A DNA stretch of 64,000 bases. Source: Streptomyces sp. ML-6. Its GTDB lineage: Bacteria; Actinomycetota; Actinomycetes; Streptomycetales; Streptomycetaceae. The notes below the pieces were generated by a model. It worked only from the letters and a program-made list of their open reading frames with translations. It was not told the DNA's origin and did not search any database. The translations under genes and the position numbers were made by a program. How positions within the stretch are numbered: the first letter of the stretch is position 1; every line of letters starts with the position of its first letter. The DNA lies in NCBI RefSeq assembly GCF_030116705.1, contig NZ_JAOTIK010000001.1, positions 4,306,501 to 4,370,500 of the forward strand, written 5' to 3'. Positions 33,272 to 41,604 of this stretch are shown here, in pieces.

Positions 33272-33298
33272 GGGAAACAGTTTCGCCCGAGGAACCAA

Positions 33299-33314
33299 AA
33301 AGGTCTAGTCCACT
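33299..33314. promoter_or_regulatory. DasR operator (dre) upstream of nagKA
   Basis: AAAGGTCTAGTCCACT matches 13 of 16 positions of the dre consensus, with the palindromic core GGTCTAG. It lies 28-43 bases before the nagK GTG. nagKA is a known DasR target in S. coelicolor, so this is probably the orthologous site. Confidence 0.8.
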
Positions 33315-33450
33315 ATCCCAGTTTGTTGCGTGTCCATACAAAATCGCGACCACGCCATTGCCACCTCTTGGGGCGAGGCCCGGGGACGCGTCAGGACGTG
33401 TCGGGACGCCCCGGTACGCGTCGGTACGGTCCGGGGTGCCCCGTGACGGG

Positions 33451-34359
33451 TCAGGACGAAAGGATCACGCTGCGCGTGAGGTGGCGCGGCCGGTCCGGGT
33501 CGTACCCCTTCGACTCCGCCAGCTCGACCGCCAGCCGCTGCGCCCGGATCAGATCGGCCATCGGGTCGGCCGAGGGGTGCGCGACCAGCGTGCCGCCCAC
33601 CCGGGCCACGTCACCGGCGAGCCCCTCCGGCAGTCGGCCGAACACCCAGGCCACCCGGTGCGGCCCGGTGATCGAGATCGGGCCGTGGCGGTACTCCATC
33701 GCCGGGTACGACTCGGTCCAGGCGCCGGCCGCCTCGCGCATCTTCAGCCCGGCCTCCTGCGCCAGTCCGTACGTCCAGCCGCGCCCCAGGAACGTCCACT
33801 GCTCGGCCGAGACGACCGCCTCGTCCAGCGGCTCGGTCACCGCCAGTTCCGCGTCCACCGCGGCGGCGGCCACCGTCTTCACCCCGGCCGGAAGCGGACC
33901 CGACGCCTCCAGGCCGGCCCGCAGGAAGGCCAGCGCGGTGGTGGCGAACCGGGTCTGGACCACCGAGTCCTCGTCCGCCCAGTCCAGTACGGCCACCGCG
34001 TCGGCGGCGCCCATGACCGGGGTGCCCGGATCGGCGGTCAGCGCGACCGTGACGACCCTGCCGCGCAGCTCGCCCAGCAGCTCCAGCACCTCGGTCGTCG
34101 TACCGGAACGGGTGATCGCCACCACCCGGTCGTACGGCCGCCCGACCGGGAACTCCGAGGAGGGGTACGCGTCCGTCTCGCCCTGCCCGGCCGCCTCGCG
34201 CAGCGCCGCGTAGGCGATGGCCATGAACCAGGAGGTGCCGCAGCCGGTGACCGCGACGCGCTCGCCCGGCCGCGGCAGCCCGTCGAACACCGCCCCCGCC
34301 TTCGCGGCGCGCCGCCAGCAGTCGGGCTGGGTGGCGATTTCTGATGCGGTACGCGACAT
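33451..34359 (-). CDS. SIS-domain sugar isomerase/deaminase, AgaS-like
   Basis: This 302-residue protein holds two SIS domains like the isomerase half of GlmS. Phosphosugar motifs are VTGCGTSWFMA and VAITRSGTTTEVLEL, and EYRHGPISI near residue 230 is typical of the AgaS/FrlB group. AgaS converts galactosamine-6-phosphate to tagatose-6-phosphate with loss of ammonia. It lacks the glutaminase domain of GlmS, so it works in breakdown. AAGGAG lies 9 bases before the ATG. Position beside nagKA, PfkB and the GatY-type aldolase supports a hexosamine-6-phosphate catabolic role; the exact epimer is undetermined. Confidence 0.75.
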   Translation of the reverse strand: MSRTASEIATQPDCWRRAAKAGAVFDGLPRPGERVAVTGCGTSWFMAIAYAALREAAGQGETDAYPSSEFPVGRPYDRVVAITRSGTTTEVLELLGELRGRVVTVALTADPGTPVMGAADAVAVLDWADEDSVVQTRFATTALAFLRAGLEASGPLPAGVKTVAAAAVDAELAVTEPLDEAVVSAEQWTFLGRGWTYGLAQEAGLKMREAAGAWTESYPAMEYRHGPISITGPHRVAWVFGRLPEGLAGDVARVGGTLVAHPSADPMADLIRAQRLAVELAESKGYDPDRPRHLTRSVILSS

Positions 34360-34734
34360 GCGGAACGGCTCCTTGGGGTGTGGGAGGTGACGGCGTGCGA
34401 TGTGACGTCGTGTCATGCGGCGGCGTGTGATGCGACGGTGCGGGCGGTACGGCGTGGCGTTCGGAACGGGGGCGGCCCCGACCCGTGCCTGAGCCCCCGC
34501 CCGCGCCCGTGCCCGGGAGAAGACGCCCGCACCCGAACTTACTTAGCAGTAGGCCCAGTTCGAGAGCAATGCCCCGCAGGGGCGCCCGGCACACCTGTCT
34601 GGATATGTTGCGAAAGCGATACCGACTTTGGTGTAGACCTCCGACGATCTCCTGGGGCAGGATCGCAGCTCATTCGGGACCCCACGACGGCGTGGCCGAC
34701 GCGGACGACGCTATGGATGAGGACGGTCTGGGCT
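34360..34734. other. Divergent promoter region between SIS gene and solute-binding lipoprotein
   Basis: No gene is seen. Near the SIS start lie three imperfect GCG(T/A)G(T/C)GATG(T/C)GACG units (about 34389-34440). The DNA from 34540 to 34680 is A/T-richer and contains the weak dre-like element at 34627. Confidence 0.55.
34627..34642. promoter_or_regulatory. Weak DasR-like element
   Basis: TTTGGTGTAGACCTCC matches 11 of 16 dre positions with core GGTnTAGACC. It lies between the divergent AgaS-like and solute-binding genes. By itself the match is weak; context makes it worth noting. Confidence 0.4.
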
Positions 34735-36006
34735 GTGCGGTTGCGCTACCGGATACTGACCGCGGTCGTGACCGCGCTGGGCATGACGGCGACCCTGGCG
34801 GGCTGCGGGGGCGGGGGTGGCAGCGGCTCGGAGGACGTCACCCTCAAGATCGTCGCGGCCGACTACGGCACCGGCCCGGCCAACAGTTCCGAGAAGTACT
34901 GGAACAAGATCGTGAAGGGCTTCGAGGCGAGCCACCCCGGCATCAGGGTGGACGTCAGCGTCCGCCCCTGGAAGGCCATCGACCGCGAGGTCGCCGAGAT
35001 GGTGAAGAAGGGGCGGGCCCCCGACATCGCCCAGATCGCCTCCTACGCCGACTACGCCAGGGCGGGCAAGCTCTACCGGGCCGACGAGATGCTCTCCATC
35101 CGGGCCCAGGCCAACTTCCTGCCGCGCCTGGCCGAGGCGGGCAGCGTGGACCGCACCCAGTACGGGCTGCCGTTCGTCGCCAGCACCCGGCTGCTCTTCT
35201 ACAACAAGAAGCTCTTCGCGCAGGCGGGCCTCGACGCCCCGCGGACCTGGGACGACATCCGCGCCGACGCGGCGGTGCTCGGGCAGCGCGGGGTGACCTA
35301 CCCGTTCGCCCTGCCGCTCGGCCAGGAGGAGGCCCAGGCCGAGACCATGATGTGGCTGCTCGGCGGGGAGGGCGGCTACCTCGACGACAGCGGCTCGTAC
35401 GACATCGACTCGACCGAGAACGCCGAGACCCTCGAATGGCTGAAAACGAATCTGGTCGGCCCGGGCCTCGTCGGCCCCGTCGCCCCCGGGAAACTCGACC
35501 GGGCGAAGGCGTTCACCGCGTTCACCAACGGCGAGGTCGGCATGCTGAACGGCCATCCCACGCTGATGCAGGAGGCCGGGCGCAAGGGCGTCTCCGTCGG
35601 CATGGTGCCGATGCCCGGCGCCGACGGCCCCGCCAGGGGCTCGCTGGGCGTGGCCGACTGGATCATGGGCTTCAAGCAGAACGGCCACCGCGCGGAACTG
35701 GGCAAGTTCTTCGACTACCTGTTCACCGACAAGAACGTCATCGACTTCGCCGACGCGTACGACATGCTCCCCACCACCGACAGCGCCTCGGCGGCCATGG
35801 AGTCCGACCCCGCGTACAAGCCGCTGTGGAAGTTCCTGGCCGCGCTGCCGGAATCGGAGTTCTACCCGTACGGCAAGACCTCCTGGGCCCGGACCAGCGA
35901 GTCGATCAAGGAGAACATCGGCAGGGCGGTCGAACCGGCCGACAGCCCCGGGAGCGTGCTGGGACGGATCGCGCGCGATGCGGCCGCGGCGGAGCGCGCG
36001 AAGTAG
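34735..36006 (+). CDS. ABC transporter extracellular solute-binding lipoprotein (sugar type)
   Basis: This roughly 423-residue lipoprotein has a signal peptide ending in LAGC (Cys near residue 24), a Gly/Ser linker and a cluster-B (MalE/UgpB-like) binding fold. Typical segments are FEASHPGIRVDVSVRPWKAID, APDIAQIASYADYA, RTQYGLPFVASTRLLFYNKKLF and FTNGEVGMLNGHPTL. It captures an oligosaccharide or amino sugar for ABC uptake. No permease genes follow, so it is an orphan; MsiK could energise the partner permease. The start is tentative: GTG at 34735 with GAGGA upstream, or ATG at 34717. Confidence 0.8.
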   Translation: MRLRYRILTAVVTALGMTATLAGCGGGGGSGSEDVTLKIVAADYGTGPANSSEKYWNKIVKGFEASHPGIRVDVSVRPWKAIDREVAEMVKKGRAPDIAQIASYADYARAGKLYRADEMLSIRAQANFLPRLAEAGSVDRTQYGLPFVASTRLLFYNKKLFAQAGLDAPRTWDDIRADAAVLGQRGVTYPFALPLGQEEAQAETMMWLLGGEGGYLDDSGSYDIDSTENAETLEWLKTNLVGPGLVGPVAPGKLDRAKAFTAFTNGEVGMLNGHPTLMQEAGRKGVSVGMVPMPGADGPARGSLGVADWIMGFKQNGHRAELGKFFDYLFTDKNVIDFADAYDMLPTTDSASAAMESDPAYKPLWKFLAALPESEFYPYGKTSWARTSESIKENIGRAVEPADSPGSVLGRIARDAAAAERAK

Positions 36007-36086
36007 GGCCGCACCCCGGGGGCGGGGCTTCCGGGGCCCGCCCTCGGCAGGTGGCGGTCCGCCGGACGGGCGTTATGTTGGCTGAT

Positions 36087-36344
36087 ATGACCGCCCCCAC
36101 GCATGGCCCCGACGACCCGGACGGACTCTCCGACAGGGACCGCGCCGTGCTCGCCGTCGAACGGCAGTCGTGGGCGGGCCCCGGCGCGAAGGAGCGGGCC
36201 ATCCGCGAGCAGCTCGGCATCTCGCCCACGCGCTACTACCAGCTGCTGAACGCACTCCTCGACGACCGCCGTGCCCTGGAGGAGGACCCGGTGACGGTGA
36301 ACCGCCTGCGCCGGGTGCGCGACGCGCGCCGGGACCGCCGCTGA
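36087..36344 (+). CDS. Small DUF3263-type helix-turn-helix protein
   Basis: This 85-residue protein has the DUF3263 pattern LSDRDRAVLAVERQSWAGPGAKERAIREQLGISPTRYYQLLNALLDD, in which GAKERAIREQLGISPTRYYQLL reads as a helix-turn-helix. Such small proteins are conserved in actinomycetes; their DNA targets are unknown. TATGTT ends 7 bases before the ATG and there is no ribosome site, so the mRNA is probably leaderless. Confidence 0.85.
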   Translation: MTAPTHGPDDPDGLSDRDRAVLAVERQSWAGPGAKERAIREQLGISPTRYYQLLNALLDDRRALEEDPVTVNRLRRVRDARRDRR

Positions 36345-36366
36345 AACACGTTTCCGAGGGCAGCGC

Positions 36367-36493
36367 CCCCCGGGGCTTTTCGGCCGGACCGCGACCCCGG
36401 CCGGATGGGACTTCCGGAACATGCCTCGGGCGTGTCCCGAAAGCCCTGGCCGGACGGGGCTTCCGGAACACGCCCCGGGGCTTTTCGGCCGGA
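36367..36493. repeat. Composite direct/inverted repeat before otsB
   Basis: CCCCGGGGCTTTTCGGCCGGA occurs in near-identical form at 36367-36388 and 36471-36493. A second unit, GGCCGGA(T/C)GGG(A/G)CTTCCGGAACA, is repeated at about 36399 and 36448. Between them CCGAAAGCC can pair with GGCTTTTCGG. It probably forms alternative terminators after the DUF3263 gene. Confidence 0.7.
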
Positions 36494-36562
36494 TCGGGGA
36501 GCGGCGCCGTCCGGAACGCCGCAACGGGTCCGGCCCCGCGCCCCGGCTTATAGGCTCGCCCC

Positions 36563-37453
36563 ATGGGCAGCAACCCGGAAGAACGCGCACCCGCATCCGC
36601 GCCGAGCGAGACCCCGTCCCAGCTCCCGACCCCCGCCACCGCACCGGGCCGGGAGGCTCTCGCCGCGATCCTCGCGCGCCCCGACCGCGCCGTCGTCGCC
36701 CTCGACTTCGACGGCACCCTCGCCGACATCGTGCCCGACCCGGAACAGGCCCGCGCCCACCCCGGCGCCGTCCCCGCCCTGGCCGCGCTCGCCCCCAAGG
36801 TGGCCTCCGTCGCCGTGATCACCGGCCGCCCGGCCGGGGTCGCGGTCCGGCACGGCGGCTTCGCAGGGGTCTCCGGCCTCGACCATCTCGTCGTCCTCGG
36901 CCACTACGGCGCCGAACGCTGGGACGCCGTCACCGGCACCGTCCACGCCCCGGCCCCGCACCCCGGCCTCGCCGCGGTCCGCGCCGAACTCCCCGGCGTG
37001 CTGGACCGGGCCGGCTCCTGGCACGGCACCTGGACCGAGGAGAAGGGGCGGGCGATCGCCGTCCACACCCGCCGCGCCTCCGACCCGCAGGCCGCGTTCG
37101 AGGCCCTGCGCGCCCCCCTGGGCGAGCTGGCCGCCCGGCACGGACTCGTCGTGGAGCCCGGCAAGCTCGTCCTGGAGCTGCGCCCGCCGGGCGTGGACAA
37201 GGGCGTCGCGCTCGCCCGGTACGTACGGGAGACGAACGCCGGGTCCGTCCTGTACGCGGGCGACGACCTCGGCGACCTCGCGGCGTACGCGGCGGTGGAG
37301 AAGCTCCGTGCCGCGGGCCCCGACGGCGTCCCGGGTCTGCTGGTGTGCAGCGGCGGCGCGGAGGTGCCGGAACTGGCGGACCGGGCCGACCTGCGCCTGG
37401 CCGGCCCGGCCGCGGTCGTCGGTTTCCTGGCGGCCCTGGCCGAGCACATCTGA
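36563..37453 (+). CDS. otsB: Trehalose-6-phosphate phosphatase
   Basis: This 296-residue HAD phosphatase dephosphorylates trehalose-6-phosphate. It has motif I VVALDFDGTLADI (nucleophile Asp near residue 47), motif II VAVITGRPAG, the substrate-cap segment, the late Lys in GVDKGVALARYV and motif IV YAGDDLGDLAAY. The first 35 residues are a Ser/Pro/Ala tail. TAGGCT ends 6 bases before the ATG, suggesting a leaderless mRNA. It converges with otsA, so the two enzymes of the pathway are transcribed from opposite strands. Confidence 0.92.
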   Translation: MGSNPEERAPASAPSETPSQLPTPATAPGREALAAILARPDRAVVALDFDGTLADIVPDPEQARAHPGAVPALAALAPKVASVAVITGRPAGVAVRHGGFAGVSGLDHLVVLGHYGAERWDAVTGTVHAPAPHPGLAAVRAELPGVLDRAGSWHGTWTEEKGRAIAVHTRRASDPQAAFEALRAPLGELAARHGLVVEPGKLVLELRPPGVDKGVALARYVRETNAGSVLYAGDDLGDLAAYAAVEKLRAAGPDGVPGLLVCSGGAEVPELADRADLRLAGPAAVVGFLAALAEHI

Positions 37454-37547
37454 GCCGACCGGGACTTGTACAGCCGGACTCGCGTGGTCAGTACTGCACG
37501 ACCGGCCCCGCACGACCCGGCCCGCCCGGTCGAGGGGCCGCAGGCCC

Positions 37548-38963
37548 TCAACCCCGCCGCAACGCGTCCAGCTGGTCCAGGAACCACTGCTGCGGCGGCA
37601 GCGCGACCGCCGCCGCGGCCAGCCGTTCCGTGCGCGCGGCCCGCTCGTCCTCCGCCATCGTCAGCGCCTCGTGCAGCGCCGCCGCCGTGGCGGAGACGTC
37701 GTACGGATTCACCACCACCGCGTCGCCGCCCAGCTCCTCGTACGCCCCCGCCTCCCGCGACAGCACCAGCGCGCAGCCGTGGTCGGAGACCACCGGGATC
37801 TCCTTGGCGACCAGGTTCATGCCGTCGCGGATCGGGTTGACGAGCGCCACGTCGGCCAGCCGGTACGCGGCGAGCGAGCGGGCGAAGTCGTCCTTGACGT
37901 GCAGCACCACCGGCGTCCAGCCCGCCGTGCCGTACACGGCGTTGATCTCCTCGGCGACCCGCCGCACCTCGTCCGTGTAGTCCCGGTACACCGCGAGGTC
38001 CTGCCGGGAGGGGTACGCGAACGCCACGTGGACCACCCGCTCGCGCCACTCGGGGCGGTCGTCGAGGAGCGCCCGGTAGGCGAGCAGGCCGCGCACGATG
38101 TTCTTGGAGAGCTCCGTCCGGTCCACCCGTACGATCGTCCTCCGGCCGGGGCCCGCCTGCTCGCGCAGCGCCGCCATCCGCTCGTCCACGTCCGCCTCGT
38201 GCGCGCGGCGGCGCAGGAAGTCCGCGTCCGCGCCGAGGCCGTGCACCCCGACCTCGGTCCGGCCGGTGCCGCCCACGATCCGGGTGCAGCAGTCGGTGAA
38301 CGCGTCGGCCCAGCGCCGGGTCAGGAAGGCGGCCCGGTCCGCGCCCAGGATGCCGCGCAGCAACTGCTCGGCGATGTCGTCGGGCAGCAGCCGGAAGTAG
38401 TCGACCGGCGCCCACGGGGTGTGCGAGAAGTGCCCGATCCGCAGGTCGGGGCGGAGCGTGCGGAGCATGCCGGGCACCAGCGCCAGGTGGTAGTCCTGCA
38501 CCAGCACCGCCGCCCCCTGCCCCGCCTCCTCGGCGAGCGCCTCGGCGAAGGCCCGGTTGTAGGTCTCGAACGAGGCCCACTGCCGGCGGAACTCCGCGTC
38601 GAAGACCGGCTCCAGCGGGGTCTGGTACAGCATGTGGTGGACGAACCAGAGCACCGAGTTCGCGATGCCGTTGTACGCGTCCGCGTGGACGTCCGCGTCG
38701 ATGTCGAGCATCCGCACGCCCGGCTCGCCGACCCCGCGCCGGACCGCCTCCCGGTCCCCGTCGCCGAGCGCGGCGCACACCCACAGCTTGTCCTCGACGG
38801 CGCTGAGCCCGGAGACCAGGCCCCCGCCGCCCCGTCTCGCGTCGAGCGATCCGTCCGTCTCCAGGGTGTACGAGACCGGCCCGCGGTTGGACGCGACGAG
38901 GACCTGGGCGGAAGGCCGGGTGGAGGGCTGGGCAGTGGGCTGGGCTTCGTGATCGGAGGCCAT
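37548..38963 (-). CDS. otsA: Trehalose-6-phosphate synthase
   Basis: This 471-residue GT20 glycosyltransferase makes trehalose-6-phosphate from UDP-glucose (or GDP-glucose) and glucose-6-phosphate. It shows QVLVASNRGPVSYTLE at the start, GGGLVSGL, VLVQDYHLALVPGMLR, HTPWAPVDYFRLLP and the nucleotide-sugar motifs NPIRDGMNLVAKE and LSREAGAYEELG. Length matches the family. It works with OtsB encoded convergently; GpgS lies upstream on the same strand with a 54-base gap. Confidence 0.93.
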   Translation of the reverse strand: MASDHEAQPTAQPSTRPSAQVLVASNRGPVSYTLETDGSLDARRGGGGLVSGLSAVEDKLWVCAALGDGDREAVRRGVGEPGVRMLDIDADVHADAYNGIANSVLWFVHHMLYQTPLEPVFDAEFRRQWASFETYNRAFAEALAEEAGQGAAVLVQDYHLALVPGMLRTLRPDLRIGHFSHTPWAPVDYFRLLPDDIAEQLLRGILGADRAAFLTRRWADAFTDCCTRIVGGTGRTEVGVHGLGADADFLRRRAHEADVDERMAALREQAGPGRRTIVRVDRTELSKNIVRGLLAYRALLDDRPEWRERVVHVAFAYPSRQDLAVYRDYTDEVRRVAEEINAVYGTAGWTPVVLHVKDDFARSLAAYRLADVALVNPIRDGMNLVAKEIPVVSDHGCALVLSREAGAYEELGGDAVVVNPYDVSATAAALHEALTMAEDERAARTERLAAAAVALPPQQWFLDQLDALRRG

Positions 38964-39017
38964 GTTGCGGAATCTAGCCCGATCACGAACCGCCCAAACG
39001 TGCGAAGTCGGGCCGGT

Positions 39018-39980
39018 TCAGGCCGCGCGGCGCGAAACGTACTCCTCGATCTCGCGCATCGGGGGCCGCTCCTCGGTGTCCACGGCGTGGGTGCGCGGCA
39101 CGAAGCCGTCCGGGCCCCGCTCGAACTGGGTGAGCGCGGGGCGCACCAAGTGACCGCGGGACAGCCGAAGTTGGGCGGTCCGGTAGATCGCCGCCGCCAT
39201 CCGGCCCAGCGCCTGCCCGTCCTGGTGCCGGTGCCTGCGCACCCCCACGTCCACCTGGGCCAGCGCGTCCAGCCCCACCGTGTGCAGCGCGTCCACCAGC
39301 AGCCCCAGCTCCACCCCGTAGCCCACGGGGAACGGCAGCTGTTCGAGCAGGGACCGGCGCACGGCGTACTCGCCGCCCAGCGGCTGGACGAAACCGGCCA
39401 GCTGCGGCCAGTGCAGATTGAGCAGCGGGCGGGCCACCAGCTCGGTCACCCGGCCCCCCTGGGCCGCCGCCCCGCCGGTGCCGTCCCCGAACGGGCGGTC
39501 GTACATCGCCTTCACGAACTGCACGTCCGGATCGGTCAGCAGCGGGCCGACGATGCCGGAGACGAAGTCCGCCGAGAAGTCCTTCAGGTCGGCGTCGACG
39601 AAGCAGACGATGTCGCCGCCGGTGACCAGGAGGGAGCGCCACAGCACCTCTCCCTTGCCGGGCACGGCCGGTATCCGGGGGAGTATCGCGTCACGGTGCA
39701 CCACCCGGGCGCCGGCCTCCCGGGCCACCTCGGAGGTGGCGTCCGTGGAACCGGAGTCGATCACCACGAGCTCGTCGACCAGGGGGACCTTCTCCATCAG
39801 CTCGCGCCGGATCGTCGTGACGATGTCGCCGACCGTCGCCTCCTCGTCGAGCGCGGGCAGCACCACGCTCACGCTTCCGCGGCGCGGGTCCCCGGCCTTG
39901 GCGGCCAGCAGGCGCTCCAACGGACGGTCGGCGGCCGACCAGGAACGCCCGGTCAGCCAGCGTTCGACCTCTTCCAGCAC
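39018..39980 (-). CDS. gpgS: Glucosyl-3-phosphoglycerate synthase
   Basis: This 320-residue GT81 enzyme transfers glucose from a nucleotide sugar to 3-phosphoglycerate, the first step to glucosylglycerate, a nitrogen-poor compatible solute. It has VSVVLPALDEEATVG, VIDSGSTDAT, the metal motif in CFVDADLKDF and the acceptor segment GYGVELGLLVDAL. GGGAG lies 8 bases before the GTG start. With otsA downstream it forms an osmolyte pair. It diverges from the thrC riboswitch. Confidence 0.93.
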   Translation of the reverse strand: MLEEVERWLTGRSWSAADRPLERLLAAKAGDPRRGSVSVVLPALDEEATVGDIVTTIRRELMEKVPLVDELVVIDSGSTDATSEVAREAGARVVHRDAILPRIPAVPGKGEVLWRSLLVTGGDIVCFVDADLKDFSADFVSGIVGPLLTDPDVQFVKAMYDRPFGDGTGGAAAQGGRVTELVARPLLNLHWPQLAGFVQPLGGEYAVRRSLLEQLPFPVGYGVELGLLVDALHTVGLDALAQVDVGVRRHRHQDGQALGRMAAAIYRTAQLRLSRGHLVRPALTQFERGPDGFVPRTHAVDTEERPPMREIEEYVSRRAA

Positions 39981-40134
39981 GGTCGATACTCCCTGTTGTG
40001 TGATCCATCTCGCGGTTCGGACTGCTGTCTCGACAGCCTGGTGCTTCGGTTACAGTCTTGAACAACGCGGATGACCGTCGCATGTCGGGGTCCATCTGCC
40101 AATAAACGCCCGGATCGAAGATCCGGTGCCAAAG

Positions 40135-40262
40135 AGCTCATCCAGAGGGACTGAGGGAACGGCCCGTTGAAGTCCCGGCAACCCTCCTGCCGGCCGCGAG
40201 GACCCGGTGGGGAAGGTGCCAATTCCGTCTTGTGGCGAAGCGCGTCACAAGGAAGATGAGGA
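40135..40262 (+). promoter_or_regulatory. SAM-I (S-box) riboswitch upstream of thrC
   Basis: The leader carries the S-box hallmarks in order: P1 CTCATC (40137-40142) pairing with GATGAG (40255-40260), CCAGAGGGACTGAGGGA, GGCCCGTTGAAGTCCCGGCA, ACCCTCC...GGTGCCAATTCC and a P4 hairpin TTGTG...CACAA. The 3' P1 strand runs into GAGGAGAAAGG, the likely ribosome site, so SAM binding could also mask translation. It should reduce threonine synthase when S-adenosylmethionine is abundant. Confidence 0.88.
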
Positions 40263-40280
40263 GAAAGGGCCTCCGCCATC

Positions 40281-41573
40281 ATGGCTGTGCAGACTGTTGC
40301 AGCGAACACCGAATCCTCCGTCGACCTCGGCCCCGCCGCGTCGCTCTCCTGCCGCGAGTGCAAGGAGCGTTTCGACCTCGGCCCCATCTTCGCCTGCGCG
40401 TCCTGTTTCGGGCCGCTCGAAGTGGCGTACGACCTGCCGAGCGGTTCCCCCGAGGAGCTGAGGAAGCGCATCGAGGCCGGCCCGAACAACATCTGGCGCT
40501 ACGCGCCGCTGCTGCCGGTCCCCGCGGACGTCGCGGACAAGCCCAACCTCAACCCCGGCTTCACCAAGCTGGTCAAGGCCGACAACCTCGCCCGCGAGCT
40601 GGGCGTCACCGGCGGCCTGTACGTCAAGGACGACTCCGGCAACCCGACGCACTCCTTCAAGGACCGGGTCGTCGCGATCGCCGTCGAGGCCGCCCGCGCC
40701 TTCGGCTTCACCACCCTGTCCTGCTCCTCCACCGGCAACCTCGCCGGCGCGGTGGGCGCCGCCGCCGCCCGCGCGGGCTTCCGTTCCTGCGTGTTCATCC
40801 CGCACGACCTGGAGCAGGGCAAGGTCGTCATGGCCGCGGTGTACGGCGGTGAGCTGGTCGGCATCGAGGGCAACTACGACGACGTCAACCGCTTCTGCTC
40901 GGAGCTCATCGGCGACCCGCTCGGCGAGGGCTGGGGCTTCGTCAACGTCAACCTGCGCCCGTACTACGGCGAGGGCTCCAAGACCCTGGCGTACGAGATC
41001 TGCGAGCAGCTCGGCTGGCGGCTGCCGGACCAGATCGTCATCCCGATCGCGTCCGGATCGCAGCTCACGAAGATCGACAAGGGGCTCCAGGAGCTGATCC
41101 GGCTCGGTCTCGTCGAGGACAGGCCGTACAAGATCTTCGGCGCCCAGGCCGAGGGCTGCTCCCCGGTCTCCACCGCCTTCAAGGCCGGTCACGACGTCGT
41201 ACGGCCGCAGAAGCCGAACACCATCGCCAAGTCCCTGGCCATCGGCAACCCGGCCGACGGCCCGTACGTCCTGGACATCGCCCGCCGCACCGGCGGCGCG
41301 GTGGAGGACGTGAACGACGAGCAGGTGGTCGACGCCATCGAGCTGCTGGCCCGCACCGAGGGGATCTTCGCGGAGACGGCGGGCGGGGTGACGGTCGGCG
41401 TGACGAAGAAGCTCATCGAGGCCGGGGTCCTCGACCCGACGCTGACCACCGTCGTCCTCAACACGGGCGACGGCCTCAAGACCCTCGACGCGGTGGCCGC
41501 CACCTCGCAGGCGACCGCGACGATTCGCCCCAGCCTGGACGCGTTCCGCGCCGCGGGCCTCGCCACCAGCTGA
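40281..41573 (+). CDS. thrC: Threonine synthase
   Basis: This 430-residue PLP enzyme converts O-phosphohomoserine to threonine. PLP-lysine lies in NPTHSFKDRVV (near residue 130); the phosphate cup is SCSSTGNLAGAVG. An N-terminal rubredoxin-like knuckle CRECKERFDLGPIFACASC probably binds zinc, as in other actinobacterial ThrC. It is preceded by a SAM-I riboswitch, unlike the usual methionine-gene targets, and followed after 31 bases by a MoaD/ThiS-like gene, likely in one operon. Confidence 0.95.
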   Translation: MAVQTVAANTESSVDLGPAASLSCRECKERFDLGPIFACASCFGPLEVAYDLPSGSPEELRKRIEAGPNNIWRYAPLLPVPADVADKPNLNPGFTKLVKADNLARELGVTGGLYVKDDSGNPTHSFKDRVVAIAVEAARAFGFTTLSCSSTGNLAGAVGAAAARAGFRSCVFIPHDLEQGKVVMAAVYGGELVGIEGNYDDVNRFCSELIGDPLGEGWGFVNVNLRPYYGEGSKTLAYEICEQLGWRLPDQIVIPIASGSQLTKIDKGLQELIRLGLVEDRPYKIFGAQAEGCSPVSTAFKAGHDVVRPQKPNTIAKSLAIGNPADGPYVLDIARRTGGAVEDVNDEQVVDAIELLARTEGIFAETAGGVTVGVTKKLIEAGVLDPTLTTVVLNTGDGLKTLDAVAATSQATATIRPSLDAFRAAGLATS

Positions 41574-41604
41574 CCACCCGAGACTTCAGGAAGGGCACCC
41601 GACC

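Noticed and set aside
36367..36493. Attachment site or integrated element boundary
   Set aside because: No integrase, tRNA end or cargo genes are near. The repeats are confined to one intergenic gap.
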